Assembly: GCA_900546455.1 (NCBI GenBank)
Contig: URCS01000004.1
Span: 1 to 59,472, forward strand
Direction of reading: 5' to 3'
DNA length: 59,472 bases
Source: an uncultured Collinsella sp.
GTDB taxonomy: Bacteria; Actinomycetota; Coriobacteriia; Coriobacteriales; Coriobacteriaceae
The translations under genes were made by a program, and so were the position numbers. Below, piece after piece: positions 27,048 through 35,675 of this stretch (its first letter is position 1; each line of letters starts with the position of its first letter). The notes beneath the pieces were generated by a model. The model was given only the letters and a program-made list of their open reading frames with translations, had not been told where the DNA came from and made no database searches.

Positions 27048-27095
27048 GCGTTTTACCAAAAATGGCCCCACTCGGGACCATTTTTGGTAAAACGC
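27048..27095. repeat. Exact 18-bp inverted repeat
   Basis: GCGTTTTACCAAAAATGG (27048-27065) pairs exactly with 27078-27095 around a 12-nt loop. No T-run follows on either side. It lies in the 300-bp gap between the TetM-like gene and the acetyltransferase; the rest of that gap holds no other feature I can support. Confidence 0.75.
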
Positions 27096-27113
27096 TGGTA
27101 TGTGGCTCGGCCT

Positions 27114-27602
27114 TTATGCCTCGCGCAGCCAATCAAACGCGACGCGCGGCGTACCGTCCGACACATATACGATACCGGCGCGCTTAAACCCGGCCTTGGC
27201 GATGGCTCCCTGCATGGGCAGGTTGTCCTGATGCGTGTCGATGCGCAGGTGATCGGCGCGTTCCTTGGCAAAGGCAAACATCGCAGCCGCGATACCGTGC
27301 GCGGTGCCATCGGACGCCACACGGTGCAGCACAGCATACGGGGCGTCGCTGCGCCACTGGCCGCCCTCGATCACATCGTAGGAACTGTCCGGCCCCGGCA
27401 GAAAGGCAAACGTCGCCACCACGCGTCCGTCTTCCTCGCACACATAGCTGCCACCGGCGGCGATATCGGCAGCCAGCTGCTCGCCCGAAGGCGTGCCCTC
27501 GGGCCACTGCGTCGTGTTGCCATGTGCGCGCATAAAGGCGCGGGCCGCGTCATAGATGGCCATGACGGTGGGAATGTCGGTATCGAGGGTTTTTCTGATC
27601 AT
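27114..27602 (-). CDS. GNAT-family N-acetyltransferase
   Basis: The 162-residue protein has the GNAT layout. An N-terminal IRKTLDTDIPTVMAIYDAA leads to a beta4 strand ending at VLHRVASDG, then a pyrophosphate-loop region GTAHGIAAAMFAFA that is looser than the usual RxxGxG/A, and the late INxHQDNLPMQGAIAKAGF-type segment. It uses acetyl-CoA to modify an amine; the substrate is unknown. ATG 27602 is used, with a GTG directly upstream as an alternative. It is a single leftward gene. Confidence 0.85.
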   Translation of the reverse strand: MIRKTLDTDIPTVMAIYDAARAFMRAHGNTTQWPEGTPSGEQLAADIAAGGSYVCEEDGRVVATFAFLPGPDSSYDVIEGGQWRSDAPYAVLHRVASDGTAHGIAAAMFAFAKERADHLRIDTHQDNLPMQGAIAKAGFKRAGIVYVSDGTPRVAFDWLREA

Positions 27603-27679
27603 CACGCGGCGACCTCACGTTTATTGGTATCACTTTGATTGAGCAATGATACCAACGTTTGGAGAAGGGCGCGAAGCAG

Positions 27680-27976
27680 ATGGGAAGCAAAAAGCGAGCC
27701 GCCTGGTCAAAGGCCAAAAGCGAGTTTTTGAGCGCTGCTACCGGCGGCGATATGAGCGACCTGTTTGCACGCGAGGACGAGCGCCGCGACGCCCTGGACG
27801 CCGAGCGCGATGAAGCCTGGCGCTACAAATCGTGCGAGCGCAAAAACCGTTACGACACGCGCGCCGAGGCCGAGGCAGTTATGGCCGACTGCGAAAACCG
27901 CGGACGCCGCGGGCTGGCCTGCTACAAATGCGAATACTGCGGCGGCTGGCACTTGACGTCGCACCCTTGGAAATAG
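27680..27976 (+). CDS. Small protein with C-terminal zinc-ribbon-like motif
   Basis: A 98-residue basic protein. The N-terminal two thirds are helical and charged. The C-terminus reads ACYKCEYCGGWHLTSH, where three Cys and two His could bind zinc, and an additional Cys lies about 30 residues earlier. The start ATG at 27680 has AGAAGGG ten bases upstream; a TTG at 27659 is in frame. I do not recognise a family. Similar small ribbon proteins occur in phage and host genomes. It is divergent from the acetyltransferase gene. Confidence 0.65.
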   Translation: MGSKKRAAWSKAKSEFLSAATGGDMSDLFAREDERRDALDAERDEAWRYKSCERKNRYDTRAEAEAVMADCENRGRRGLACYKCEYCGGWHLTSHPWK

Positions 27977-28024
27977 GCGCCGCATCGGCACGGCATTGAC
28001 GGAGCGCCAGCCATCGCACGCAAG

Positions 28025-28729
28025 CTACGGGCGCGGCGGCACCAACACATCGTAGCGAACGGCCTTGCCCGCAAGTTGATAGCTCGGCTTAACGCCGGCA
28101 AGCAGCGGCCCCTTCACCGGCCGCTTGATAACGACCTTGCGCGGGCGCGCCGCAAGCGCAGCTTCGACCAGCGTCTCCTCATCGGCGCACGGCTGCTCCA
28201 GATGGTGCAAGAATTGGAACTTCTTTTTCACCGCCGCGCTCTTGGTGCGTTCGGGAAACATGGGATCCAGATATACCACGTCGGGGGCGGCAAGCTCGCC
28301 CCGCCCGATCAGCTCAGCCGTATGACGAAGGCCGGCAATGCTGTCCTCGCCCGCATGTAAGCGCATGCGCGACACGGCAGCCGCAAGCGCCGGATCATCT
28401 GCCGCGCGATCCAGGGCATCCTTGAGGAGCGCCGCGATCACGCAATCCTGCTCATACAGATCGACGGTAAAGCCCGCGGCCGCCAACAGCAGCGAATCCT
28501 CGCCAAAGCCTGCCGTGGCATCAATCGCCCATGGGCACTCGATGCCTTTTGCGCGCGCAGCCTTTACCAACAGCTCTTGCTGCAGACGGCCCTGCTTGAG
28601 CCGCGGAAGCATGCGGTCAAAATCGGCACGCAGCTCCATCGTGCCGTCGGTGAGCGTGAGGCCCTCGGACTTCCCGATCAGCTCAAGCCCCGCGGCCCGA
28701 GCAACAGAAAAGGGATCGACGACGCCCAT
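28025..28729 (-). CDS. rsmJ: 16S rRNA (guanine-1516 N2)-methyltransferase
   Basis: This 234-residue SAM-dependent methyltransferase matches RsmJ. DATAGFGEDSLLLA is the SAM-binding loop, DVVYLDPMFPER is the DPPY-like catalytic motif as found in RsmJ, and VIKRPVKGPLL is the conserved C-terminal block. ATG 28729 follows AAGGAG by five bases. It modifies 16S rRNA in the decoding region and is not essential in other species. It is a single leftward gene. Confidence 0.92.
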   Translation of the reverse strand: MGVVDPFSVARAAGLELIGKSEGLTLTDGTMELRADFDRMLPRLKQGRLQQELLVKAARAKGIECPWAIDATAGFGEDSLLLAAAGFTVDLYEQDCVIAALLKDALDRAADDPALAAAVSRMRLHAGEDSIAGLRHTAELIGRGELAAPDVVYLDPMFPERTKSAAVKKKFQFLHHLEQPCADEETLVEAALAARPRKVVIKRPVKGPLLAGVKPSYQLAGKAVRYDVLVPPRP

Positions 28730-28792
28730 GGGCACTCCTTAGCAAGCAAAACGAATACGCGAGTGCCGTTTATGCCAGCACCCAACCGTCCG

Positions 28793-28936
28793 CTATTGTC
28801 CCACATGCGACATGGCCCACAGCATCGCAATGCAAAGCACCGCCATCAATCCCGTGCACACGGCAGCGATCACAGAATCACCCATGTGCCTTCCCAACGA
28901 CTGCGGCTCACGCACTTGCCCTGCTCCGTACATCAT
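28793..28936 (-). CDS. Small single-span membrane protein
   Basis: AAGGAGGAG lies directly before the ATG at 28936. The 47-residue product has a short polar N-terminus (MMYGAGQVREPQSLGRHMG) and one hydrophobic helix of about 22 residues. It is too short for family assignment. The strong ribosome binding site and clear membrane helix argue that it is real. It precedes rsmJ on the same strand, but with its own spacing. Confidence 0.6.
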   Translation of the reverse strand: MMYGAGQVREPQSLGRHMGDSVIAAVCTGLMAVLCIAMLWAMSHVGQ

Positions 28937-29164
28937 GACTCCTCCTTGAGACCAGCTCCTTGTTACGGCCTCATCATCGCAGCGCCGCACATGGGCTGCC
29001 ATCGATTTGGCTTACGTCCAGCTTTCCTTTTTGAAAGGTTGGACCGTACAGGCAAGAGACGCTTTCAAACGCATGCATCGCCCCGTTGAACTACAATGTG
29101 CTTCACCATATGTGCAGTACATTGGGTGCGCCAAGTTGGCGTACTCGTATCGAAAGGACCAGCC

Positions 29165-29566
29165 ATGAGCTTCACTCGCAAGACTCTCAAAATCCTTGCT
29201 CTCATCTACTTTGTTTTGGGCATCGCCAGCCTCGTCACCGCCGGCGTCGGTATCGCCACGGGCGGTCTCGATTCCACGTACGGTTCGTACGCCACGCTCG
29301 CAGCGGTCGTGCTTATCGCCAAGGGTCTCGTCGACCTTGCCGCAGGCGTCGCCGGTATCAAGGGCGCCAACAAGCCTTCGCAGGTGGACGGCGCGTTTAA
29401 GCTCGGTATTGTTGCCGCGGTCGCCACGCTTGCCCAAGCGGTGCTCACGCTTCCCGCGTTTGGCGGCGACGCCATCAACTTTGGCGCCTTTGTCATCGTG
29501 GTGTACGACCTGTTCTTTGTTCAGCAGGCGCACGCCGTCAAGGCCGAGAACAAGGATCGCCTGTAA
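29165..29566 (+). CDS. Four-helix membrane protein of unknown function
   Basis: ATG 29165 follows GAAAGGA. The 133-residue protein consists almost wholly of four predicted membrane helices separated by short loops; the last is followed by a short charged tail (KAENKDRL). It resembles small uncharacterised membrane proteins of Actinobacteria, and I cannot name a family. TTGAAC at 29086 with TATGTG 17 bases downstream may be its promoter. A terminator follows closely, so it is transcribed alone. Confidence 0.75.
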   Translation: MSFTRKTLKILALIYFVLGIASLVTAGVGIATGGLDSTYGSYATLAAVVLIAKGLVDLAAGVAGIKGANKPSQVDGAFKLGIVAAVATLAQAVLTLPAFGGDAINFGAFVIVVYDLFFVQQAHAVKAENKDRL

Positions 29567-29605
29567 GCGCTCGCTTCTCATACCCTCTGCAGCCAAGCAA
29601 ATCAG

Positions 29606-29634
29606 AACCACCCTTAAAAAGGGTGGTTTGCTCT
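29606..29634 (+). terminator. Terminator of the four-helix protein gene
   Basis: AACCACCCTT and AAGGGTGGTT form an exact stem followed by TGCTCTT. Confidence 0.75.
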
Positions 29635-29635
29635 T

Positions 29636-30312
29636 AGGGTATAACCCACGGGCTCCGGGCTCGCGTCTAAAGGCGCGGGCCCGGACTTCGTCCAGGCCTA
29701 GTGCATCTTGACCCGTGGCGCGCCGGTCAAACCGGCGGGGTCACCTCCTCTTGAAGGGGTCCTCGTACTCCTTCACGCTCAGCTTGTCCAGCGCGATGTC
29801 GGCCTTCTCCTGCTCCCGGATGTACTTCGCGATCGTCGCCTCGTTCAGGCCGACGGTGGACACGTAGCAGCCCTCCGCCCAGAACTTCCTGTTGCCGAAC
29901 TTGTACTTGAGGTTGGCGTGCCTGTCGAATATCATCAGCGAGCTCTTCCCCTTCAGGTAGCCCATGACGCTCGCGACGCTGTACTTCGGCGGGATCGCCA
30001 GCAGCACGTGCACGTGGTCGGGCATCAGGTGCCCCTCGATTATCTCGATCCCCTTGTACTCGCACAGCTTCCTGAGGATCTCCCCTATGTCGCTCCTGAT
30101 TTGGTTGTAGATCACTTTGCGCCTATACTTCGGCGTGAACACGATGTGGTACTTGCACATCCACTTCGTGTGGGAAAGGCTGTAGGCCTTCTGGGCCATG
30201 GCGACCACCCCTTCGACTCGAATTCTTGACGGCCTGAACAATCGTCAATATCGGTCGGAGGGGTGGCTTTGTAAAGCCGTTTGTCTCCACCCGCGTAGCG
30301 GGTGGGTTGAAG
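29636..30312 (-). mobile_element. IS200-type insertion sequence
   Basis: The element carries only a TnpA gene of the IS200 group. GC-rich imperfect hairpins lie at both sides: the sequence near 30290-30312 can form CCACCCGC/GCGGGTGG, and 29650-29700 and 29715-29740 contain nested palindromes. These fit the subterminal hairpins that TnpA recognises. IS200 elements have no terminal inverted repeats, so the exact ends are approximate. Confidence 0.75.
29741..30199 (-). CDS. tnpA: IS200 transposase TnpA
   Basis: A 152-residue HUH-type Y1 transposase. HVHVLL in MPDHVHVLL supplies the HUH metal ligands, and the C-terminal EGCYVSTVGLNEATIAKYI holds the candidate nucleophile Tyr. Length and sequence (KYHIVFTPKYRRKVIYNQ, SSLMIFDRHANLKYKFGNR) are those of canonical IS200 copies. 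It is intact, so the element could still move. There is no TnpB or accessory gene, as expected for IS200. ATG 30199 is preferred; the frame is open further upstream. Confidence 0.95.
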   Translation of the reverse strand: MAQKAYSLSHTKWMCKYHIVFTPKYRRKVIYNQIRSDIGEILRKLCEYKGIEIIEGHLMPDHVHVLLAIPPKYSVASVMGYLKGKSSLMIFDRHANLKYKFGNRKFWAEGCYVSTVGLNEATIAKYIREQEKADIALDKLSVKEYEDPFKRR

Positions 30313-30356
30313 CTGGCCGCTGCGCGCCCAGCAGACTATAGTCTTGAACTAAAAAG

Positions 30357-30388
30357 GGCCGATCGCGCAGCAACGCGGTCGGCCTTTT
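30357..30388 (+). terminator. Terminator-like hairpin beside the IS200 copy
   Basis: GGCCGATCGCG and CGCGGTCGGCC pair, with one G-T wobble, and are followed by TTTT. Which plus-strand transcript it ends is unclear; it may be what is left of the unit interrupted by the IS. Confidence 0.6.
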
Positions 30389-30405
30389 ACGTTTACCCAG
30401 ATAAA

Positions 30406-30440
30406 ACCTGCCAAAATAAACCTGTCCCTTTTTGGTAGGT
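30406..30440. repeat. Palindromic intergenic repeat, copy 2
   Basis: It matches 6195-6229 at 34 of 35 bases. On the minus strand it directly follows the rlmA stop and continues into TTTTATC, so here it should serve as the rlmA terminator. Confidence 0.8.
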
Positions 30441-31252
30441 TAGTGGCGGTATTCGGCGATGATGAAGTCGATGTCGGTCTGAAGGGTATCGAGGTTTGCC
30501 AGGCGCTCTTTGTCGGCGGGGCGCGTGCGGTAGTAGTACGGCGTCATCTGGAACACCGCCTCGATGTCGGCCTGGGTCTGGAGCGTAATGTTCGCAGACA
30601 CCCGCTGCGTTCCGACCAACTCGAGCTCGGTAGTCTTCGGCAGCTTCTCGTCGTTAAGGTATGGCGTGTCGTAGAGCACCTCCTTGAGCCCAAACAGATG
30701 ACGGGCACCCGGCACCACGGTATAGAGCGAGCCCTCTGGCGCCAGCACGCGGGCAAATTCGCGCTCGTTAAAGGGAGCGAAGAGCTCGGTCACCATATCG
30801 AAGGCGCCATCGGCCACGGGGATGTCCTTCATATTGGCCACAAAGTAGGTCGCATCGCCGCGCTTGGCGGCCAGGCGCACCATCTCCTTGCCCAGGTCGA
30901 AACCGTAAGCATCCACGTCCGGCACCGCACCCATGGCGCTGGTGTAGTAGCCCTCGCCGCAGCAAATATCGAGCAAGGTCATGGGGCCGTTCGTAGACGC
31001 GGCACGTTCAGACACCCGCTCGCGCACCAGCTCGACCATCGCATCGCGTAACGGCGCATAGTATCCGCGGTTCAGAAAGTCACGACGGCTGCGCGCCTGC
31101 GACTTGGGATCGCCCATGGAGTCGCCGCTCTTGGACGAGCGCAGCAGATATAGATAGCCCTCGCGCGCACGGTCAAACCGGTGTCCGCCCGCGCATGCAG
31201 CACCGCGTTCGTCATCCACCAACGGTTCATGGCAAACAGGACACAACAACAT
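30440..31252 (-). CDS. rlmA: 23S rRNA (guanine-N1)-methyltransferase, RlmA family
   Basis: The 270-residue protein has the N-terminal zinc finger (CPVCHEPL, then CAGGHRFD), the family's REGYLYLL, and a SAM-binding ICCGEGYYTSAM. Near the C-terminus the MTPYYYRTRP block corresponds to MTPFAWRARP of E. coli RlmA. It methylates G745 or the neighbouring G748 of 23S rRNA. Members of the second type (TlrB) give mycinamicin/tylosin resistance, and which position is used here is not decided. ATG 31252 follows AAGGAG. Confidence 0.9.
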   Translation of the reverse strand: MLLCPVCHEPLVDDERGAACAGGHRFDRAREGYLYLLRSSKSGDSMGDPKSQARSRRDFLNRGYYAPLRDAMVELVRERVSERAASTNGPMTLLDICCGEGYYTSAMGAVPDVDAYGFDLGKEMVRLAAKRGDATYFVANMKDIPVADGAFDMVTELFAPFNEREFARVLAPEGSLYTVVPGARHLFGLKEVLYDTPYLNDEKLPKTTELELVGTQRVSANITLQTQADIEAVFQMTPYYYRTRPADKERLANLDTLQTDIDFIIAEYRH

Positions 31253-31308
31253 GGCAACTCCTTAGCGCGAACAACACAACGCCCACCATTGTCGCACGCC
31301 TTCCCCAC

Positions 31309-31400
31309 CTAGTCATTGGGGACGTTCTTGAATGACTAGTTAGAAGAGATAAGGAGTGTCCCCAGCTGCCGACAGAAAAGGAACGTCCCTAAGTGCCGAC
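31309..31400. repeat. TAGTCATT-GGGGACGTTC repeat element
   Basis: CTAGTCATT (31309-31317) and AATGACTAG (31331-31339) flank GGGGACGTTCTTG. The region then continues with AGTGTCCCCAGCTGCCGAC and GGAACGTCCCTAAGTGCCGAC, which resemble the elements at 44971, 55156 and 57545. It looks like merged or decayed copies of one short palindromic family. Confidence 0.65.
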
Positions 31401-31468
31401 TGGTTGTATTAGGAGTATCATCGTCTGCGCAAATGAGCACGAAAAAGCATGTTAGAGATTGAGAGCGC

Positions 31469-32851
31469 ATGGCTGACACCGTATCTAAGCACATTGACAT
31501 GACCACCGGATCGCTGTGGCGCAATATTCCCCTGTTCGCCTTCCCCGTGGCCGCCACGAGCATCTTGGAGCAGCTGTCGAACCTCATCGCCACGGTCATC
31601 ATCGGTAACTTCTCGGGCGACCAGGGAACCCTCGCCATGGCGGCGGTCGGCTCCAATGTTCCGCTTACCAGTCTTATGCTCAACCTGTTTATTGGCATGT
31701 CGCTTGGCTCCAACGTGGTCATCGCCAACGCTATCGGCCGCAATGATCAGAACATGGTCAAACGTGCCGTCCATACCTCGATTTTAATGGCGCTCGTGGG
31801 CTTTGTCGTCATCGCGCTGGGCGAGATCTTTGCCGAGCCCATGCTCGCCGCACTCAACGTTCCCGCCGAAACCATGCCGCTCGCTTCGCTCTACCTTCGC
31901 GTCTTTTTGCTCAGCATGCCCTCGATTTTGCTCTACAACTTTGAGGCCGCGATCTTCCGCTCCGTCGGCATCACCCGCATGCCGCTGCAGGCGCTTGCCG
32001 TGTCCACCGTCCTCAACATTGGCCTGGACCTCATCTTTGTCCCCGTACTCCACTGGGGCGTCGCGGGCGTCGCCATCGCCACCGCCATCGCCTACACCGT
32101 CAGCGCCGCTACGCTCTTTATCCGCCTGCTCAAGACCGACTCCGTCGTCCGCGTCACCCTACGCGACCTGGCTATCGACCCCGTCGCCCTCAAGCGCATC
32201 GTCAAGATCGGCCTGCCCGCCGGCATCCAAAGCGCCGTCTTTGCCGTCGCCAACATCATCATCCAGTCTGCCATCAACAGCCTGGGCACCGAGGTCATGG
32301 CGGCATCGAGCGCCGCCATGAGCCTGGAGTACGTGTGTTACAACCTGCTCAACAGCTTTAGCCAGGCTTGTACCACCTTTGTGGGACAAAACCACGGTGC
32401 CCGTCAGATCGACCGCTGTACCAAAACGCTCAAGGTCTGCCTGGTCGAAGGCGGCATCGTTGCACTCACCACGATCATCGTTATTGTCGGCCTGGGGCGC
32501 GAAATCTTGTCGCTGTTCAATAGCGATCCCAACATCGTCTCAATCGGCTATATCCGCGTGTGCTCGATCTTCCCGGCGTACGCCTTTAGCATGTTCTACG
32601 AAAACATGTCAGGCTACCTGCGCGGCTTTGGTATCTCGCTCACGCCCGCCCTCATCACCATGATCTGCGTCTGCGGCATCCGCTTCTATTGGGTATTCTG
32701 CGTGTTCCCGCACTTCCGCACCTTTGCGAACATCATGATGGTCTACCCCATCAGCCTGGGCACCACAGCGTTCTTTATGGTCGTAGCGGTACTACTCTGC
32801 CACCCGGCACGCACCTATCGCGCCACCAAAGCCAAAGCAACAGCCCGCTAA
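31469..32851 (+). CDS. MATE-family multidrug efflux transporter
   Basis: The 460-residue protein has about twelve membrane helices in two related halves, the normal MATE size. The N-terminal MTTGSLWRNIPLFAFPVAAT is typical of the DinF/NorM-like branch common in gut Firmicutes and Actinobacteria. It should export organic cations or drugs using Na+ or H+ gradients. No regulator is adjacent, and the LysR gene downstream is convergent. The substrate is unknown. Confidence 0.92.
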   Translation: MADTVSKHIDMTTGSLWRNIPLFAFPVAATSILEQLSNLIATVIIGNFSGDQGTLAMAAVGSNVPLTSLMLNLFIGMSLGSNVVIANAIGRNDQNMVKRAVHTSILMALVGFVVIALGEIFAEPMLAALNVPAETMPLASLYLRVFLLSMPSILLYNFEAAIFRSVGITRMPLQALAVSTVLNIGLDLIFVPVLHWGVAGVAIATAIAYTVSAATLFIRLLKTDSVVRVTLRDLAIDPVALKRIVKIGLPAGIQSAVFAVANIIIQSAINSLGTEVMAASSAAMSLEYVCYNLLNSFSQACTTFVGQNHGARQIDRCTKTLKVCLVEGGIVALTTIIVIVGLGREILSLFNSDPNIVSIGYIRVCSIFPAYAFSMFYENMSGYLRGFGISLTPALITMICVCGIRFYWVFCVFPHFRTFANIMMVYPISLGTTAFFMVVAVLLCHPARTYRATKAKATAR

Positions 32852-32878
32852 ACAGCGCACTCAACGCCACGCCAGTCA

Positions 32879-33745
32879 TTAATTGACAATATGCGAGCTC
32901 ATGTAGTCGATAAAGCGCCTCGTGGCGATGGGCATGGTGTCCCAGCTGCGCCAGGCGGCCACCACGTCGCGCGATGGGGCATGCACGATGGGACGTACAC
33001 GAATATCGGCCCGCATGCCCTCGACGGTACGGCGATATAGCATACTCACGCCTAGGCCCTCCTCGACCATCGCCATGATGGTGTAGTCATCGGTCACCTC
33101 GCTCGTCACGTGCGGCGACAGCCCATGCGCCGCGAATGCATCGAGCACCAGGCTCTGTTCGCCCTCATCCAGCAGCACAAACGGCTCGGACGCTAGGTCA
33201 GCGAGCGTCACCTTTTCCTTTGCCGTCAGCGGATGCGCGGCCGGCAACAATGCTACCAACTCGTCGTGATAGACCACGCGCTTCTCAAGCCCCGCGGTAA
33301 AACCGCGTGCCGTAAAGCAAAAATCAACCACGCCATCGTGCACCCACTGGGCGTTGCGCGTGTAATCGCCCTGCTTGAGGGTAAAGTGCACGCCCGGGTG
33401 CAGGGCTCCAAAGTCGCGAATCACGCGCGGCAACACGGTTCGACTCACGTTGGTAAACGTCGCAATGCGAATATCAGTCGAGGAGAGCCCCAGCAACTCC
33501 TGACGTTTGCCCTCAAGCTCGGCCTCGGCAGTTACGATCTGTCGCAGATACGGCAGATACTGTTTGCCGTCGCGCGTAAGCGACACACCCTGCTTACCGC
33601 GCTCGATAAGCGTGGTGCCCAGCTCACGCTCAAGCGCCTTGACGGCCTGGCTCACCGCACTTTGTGTATAGCCAAGCTCGTCCGCCGCGCGTTTCAGGCT
33701 GCCGCAATCGACCACCATACACACAATCTGATACCGCGATGCCAT
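32879..33745 (-). CDS. LysR-family regulator divergent from a DMT transporter
   Basis: The 288-residue protein begins at the HTH (SRYQIVCMVVDCGSLKRAADELGYTQSAVSQAVKALE) and carries a standard effector-binding domain. GGGAGG precedes the ATG. It is divergent from the DMT transporter gene at 33904 across about 160 bp that include the palindrome AAAACGTTTT near 33770. Such a layout usually means it regulates the neighbour and itself. The effector is unknown. Confidence 0.9.
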   Translation of the reverse strand: MASRYQIVCMVVDCGSLKRAADELGYTQSAVSQAVKALERELGTTLIERGKQGVSLTRDGKQYLPYLRQIVTAEAELEGKRQELLGLSSTDIRIATFTNVSRTVLPRVIRDFGALHPGVHFTLKQGDYTRNAQWVHDGVVDFCFTARGFTAGLEKRVVYHDELVALLPAAHPLTAKEKVTLADLASEPFVLLDEGEQSLVLDAFAAHGLSPHVTSEVTDDYTIMAMVEEGLGVSMLYRRTVEGMRADIRVRPIVHAPSRDVVAAWRSWDTMPIATRRFIDYMSSHIVN

Positions 33746-33903
33746 CGTGCCTCCCCATCGATGTAGCCGTAAAACGTTTTGCCAGGGCTTTTTCTGCCAA
33801 CATTAGCATTTCTTAATCATACTGAAGATACATTCGCTTTACTACATCCACATCTGGGAGCAGAATCCTTTTTACAAAACCGTTCTGTAACAAAAGGAGC
33901 CCC

Positions 33904-34806
33904 ATGGATCGCAAAAAAGCAATCGCGCTCTCATTTTCCGTTCCCGTCGCATGGGGCTTTTCGTATCCCCTCATGAAGATCGGCATGGACAGCATGAACG
34001 CCACGAGCATCGTTGCGCTGCGCTGCATCATCGCCTTTGCGGCCTGCCTGCTGCTCTTCCACAAGCGCGCTTTCCGCATCAATCGCGACCTTATGGTCCG
34101 CGCCGCTATCATCGGCGCCATCATGGCAACCGAGCTCACCTGCATGTGCCTGGGCTCCAGCCTCACCTCTGCCTCCACTGCCGGCTTTTTGCAGAGCCTG
34201 ACGGTCGTGATCGTACCGTTTGCCAATGCCGCCCTGCTGCGCCGCGCCCCCGAGCGCAAGGTGCTCATCGGCACGGCCATCGTCACCTGCGGCATGCTGC
34301 TGCTTTCGGGCGCCGACTTCACCAGCCTGAACCCGGGCGCGCTCATCATGCTGTTATCCGCCTTTGTCTACGCCGGACACATCATTATCGCCAAGCGCTT
34401 TGTCGAAGATGTCGACCCGCTGGCTCTGGGCGTTTGGCAGCTGGGCTTTGGCGGCCTGTTCTCGGGCATTGCCGCATGCGCCTTTGGCGGCTTCATGCTT
34501 CCCAGTACGCCCAGCGAGATCGTGGTCGTCGTCGCGCTCGCACTCATCTGCTCTGCCTATGGCTTTATCACCCAGACGCTCGTGCAGCCCCACGTGCCCG
34601 CCGAGACCACCGGCTTCGCCTTCTCGCTCGAGCCGGTCTGCTCCGCCGTCTTCTCGTTCTTCCTGGTCGGCGAGGTCCTGAGCCCCATCGCCTTCTTTGG
34701 CGCCGCTCTCATCCTCACCGGCGTCATGGTGGCAACCGTCGAGCTTCCGCGCCTTCACGCACATGGACAGGCTCGCATGGCAGGAGCGCCCGAGCGCGTC
34801 TCGTAG
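33904..34806 (+). CDS. DMT-superfamily (EamA) transporter
   Basis: The 300-residue protein has ten predicted membrane helices in two EamA repeats. FSVPVAWGFSYPLMKIG opens the first repeat, and the segment around ALICSAYGFITQTLVQPHV belongs to the second, with the family's usual closing GAALILTGVMVA. It probably exports or imports a small metabolite such as an amino acid. AAAAGGAGCCCC gives the start. The divergent LysR gene is the likely regulator. Confidence 0.9.
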   Translation: MDRKKAIALSFSVPVAWGFSYPLMKIGMDSMNATSIVALRCIIAFAACLLLFHKRAFRINRDLMVRAAIIGAIMATELTCMCLGSSLTSASTAGFLQSLTVVIVPFANAALLRRAPERKVLIGTAIVTCGMLLLSGADFTSLNPGALIMLLSAFVYAGHIIIAKRFVEDVDPLALGVWQLGFGGLFSGIAACAFGGFMLPSTPSEIVVVVALALICSAYGFITQTLVQPHVPAETTGFAFSLEPVCSAVFSFFLVGEVLSPIAFFGAALILTGVMVATVELPRLHAHGQARMAGAPERVS

Positions 34807-34894
34807 ACCCCACTCCTTATACAGCCGCGGCATAAAGGCAACCGGTGCGCCTTTACAATAGATGCAAACAGAGCATCTGACGCAAAGGAGCCCC

Positions 34895-35620
34895 ATGGAC
34901 GCCGCGACCCGCGACCGCAACATAGCAACTTGGTTGGGCGATGCGCCGCAGCCGGTACGTGACACTACGAACCAGCTGCTCGAGCGCATCGCCCTTTTGC
35001 GTGCCGAGCAGACCATCTATCCGGCACAAGACGACATTCTCAATGCCCTCGCCTACACGCCGGCCGACCAGGTCAAGGTTGTCATCTTGGGTCAGGACCC
35101 CTATCACGGACCCAACCAGGCCATGGGGCTGTCGTTCTCGGTCCCCGCGACGCAAACCAAGTTGCCGCCGAGCCTGCGCAACATTTACAAGGAACTCAAA
35201 GCCGATCTGGGCTGCCCCATTCCCGCCACGGGAGACCTAACCCCATGGGCACGGCAGGGCGTCCTGCTCCTCAACACTACGCTCACCGTGCGCGAGCATG
35301 CCGCCAACTCGCACGCCAAACTGGGCTGGAGCACGCTCACCGATTACGTTATCGAACGCTGCTGCCAGCTGCCCCAGCCGGTAGTCTTTTTGGCATGGGG
35401 TCGCTTTGCCCAACAGATGGTCGAAGGCAAGCTCGTCGCGACTGGCGCGGACAAGGCAGCCGACAAGTTCTGCCTGGCCTCTACGCATCCCTCGCCGCTT
35501 TCGGCCAACCGTGCCACGGCAGAACTCCCCGCCTTTATGGGGTCGCGCCCCTTCTCGGCAGCCAATCGGCTACTCGAACAGCACGGCTCGACCCCCGTCA
35601 ACTGGAATTGCCTCGGATAA
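34895..35620 (+). CDS. ung: Uracil-DNA glycosylase
   Basis: The 241-residue enzyme removes uracil from DNA. VVILGQDPYHGPNQAMGLSF contains the catalytic Asp of the GQDPYH water-activating loop. LLLNTTLTVREHAANSH holds the uracil-binding Asn, and ASTHPSPLSANRA is the Leu-intercalation loop with the catalytic His. ATG 34895 follows AAAGGAG. It lies after the transporter but has its own translation signals and is followed by a terminator. Confidence 0.95.
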   Translation: MDAATRDRNIATWLGDAPQPVRDTTNQLLERIALLRAEQTIYPAQDDILNALAYTPADQVKVVILGQDPYHGPNQAMGLSFSVPATQTKLPPSLRNIYKELKADLGCPIPATGDLTPWARQGVLLLNTTLTVREHAANSHAKLGWSTLTDYVIERCCQLPQPVVFLAWGRFAQQMVEGKLVATGADKAADKFCLASTHPSPLSANRATAELPAFMGSRPFSAANRLLEQHGSTPVNWNCLG

Positions 35621-35635
35621 AAATCGATACATCAA

Positions 35636-35674
35636 AAACGCGCCCGACGGCAATCTTGCCATCGGGCGCGTTTT
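35636..35674. terminator. Bidirectional terminator after ung
   Basis: AAAACGCGCCCGA and TCGGGCGCGTTTT pair around a short inner stem. A-rich and T-rich flanks serve both convergent genes. Confidence 0.85.
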
Positions 35675-35675
35675 G

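Noticed and set aside
29741..30199. REP-associated (RAYT) transposase
   Set aside because: The protein is a canonical IS200 TnpA, and the nearby repeats do not match its subterminal hairpins.
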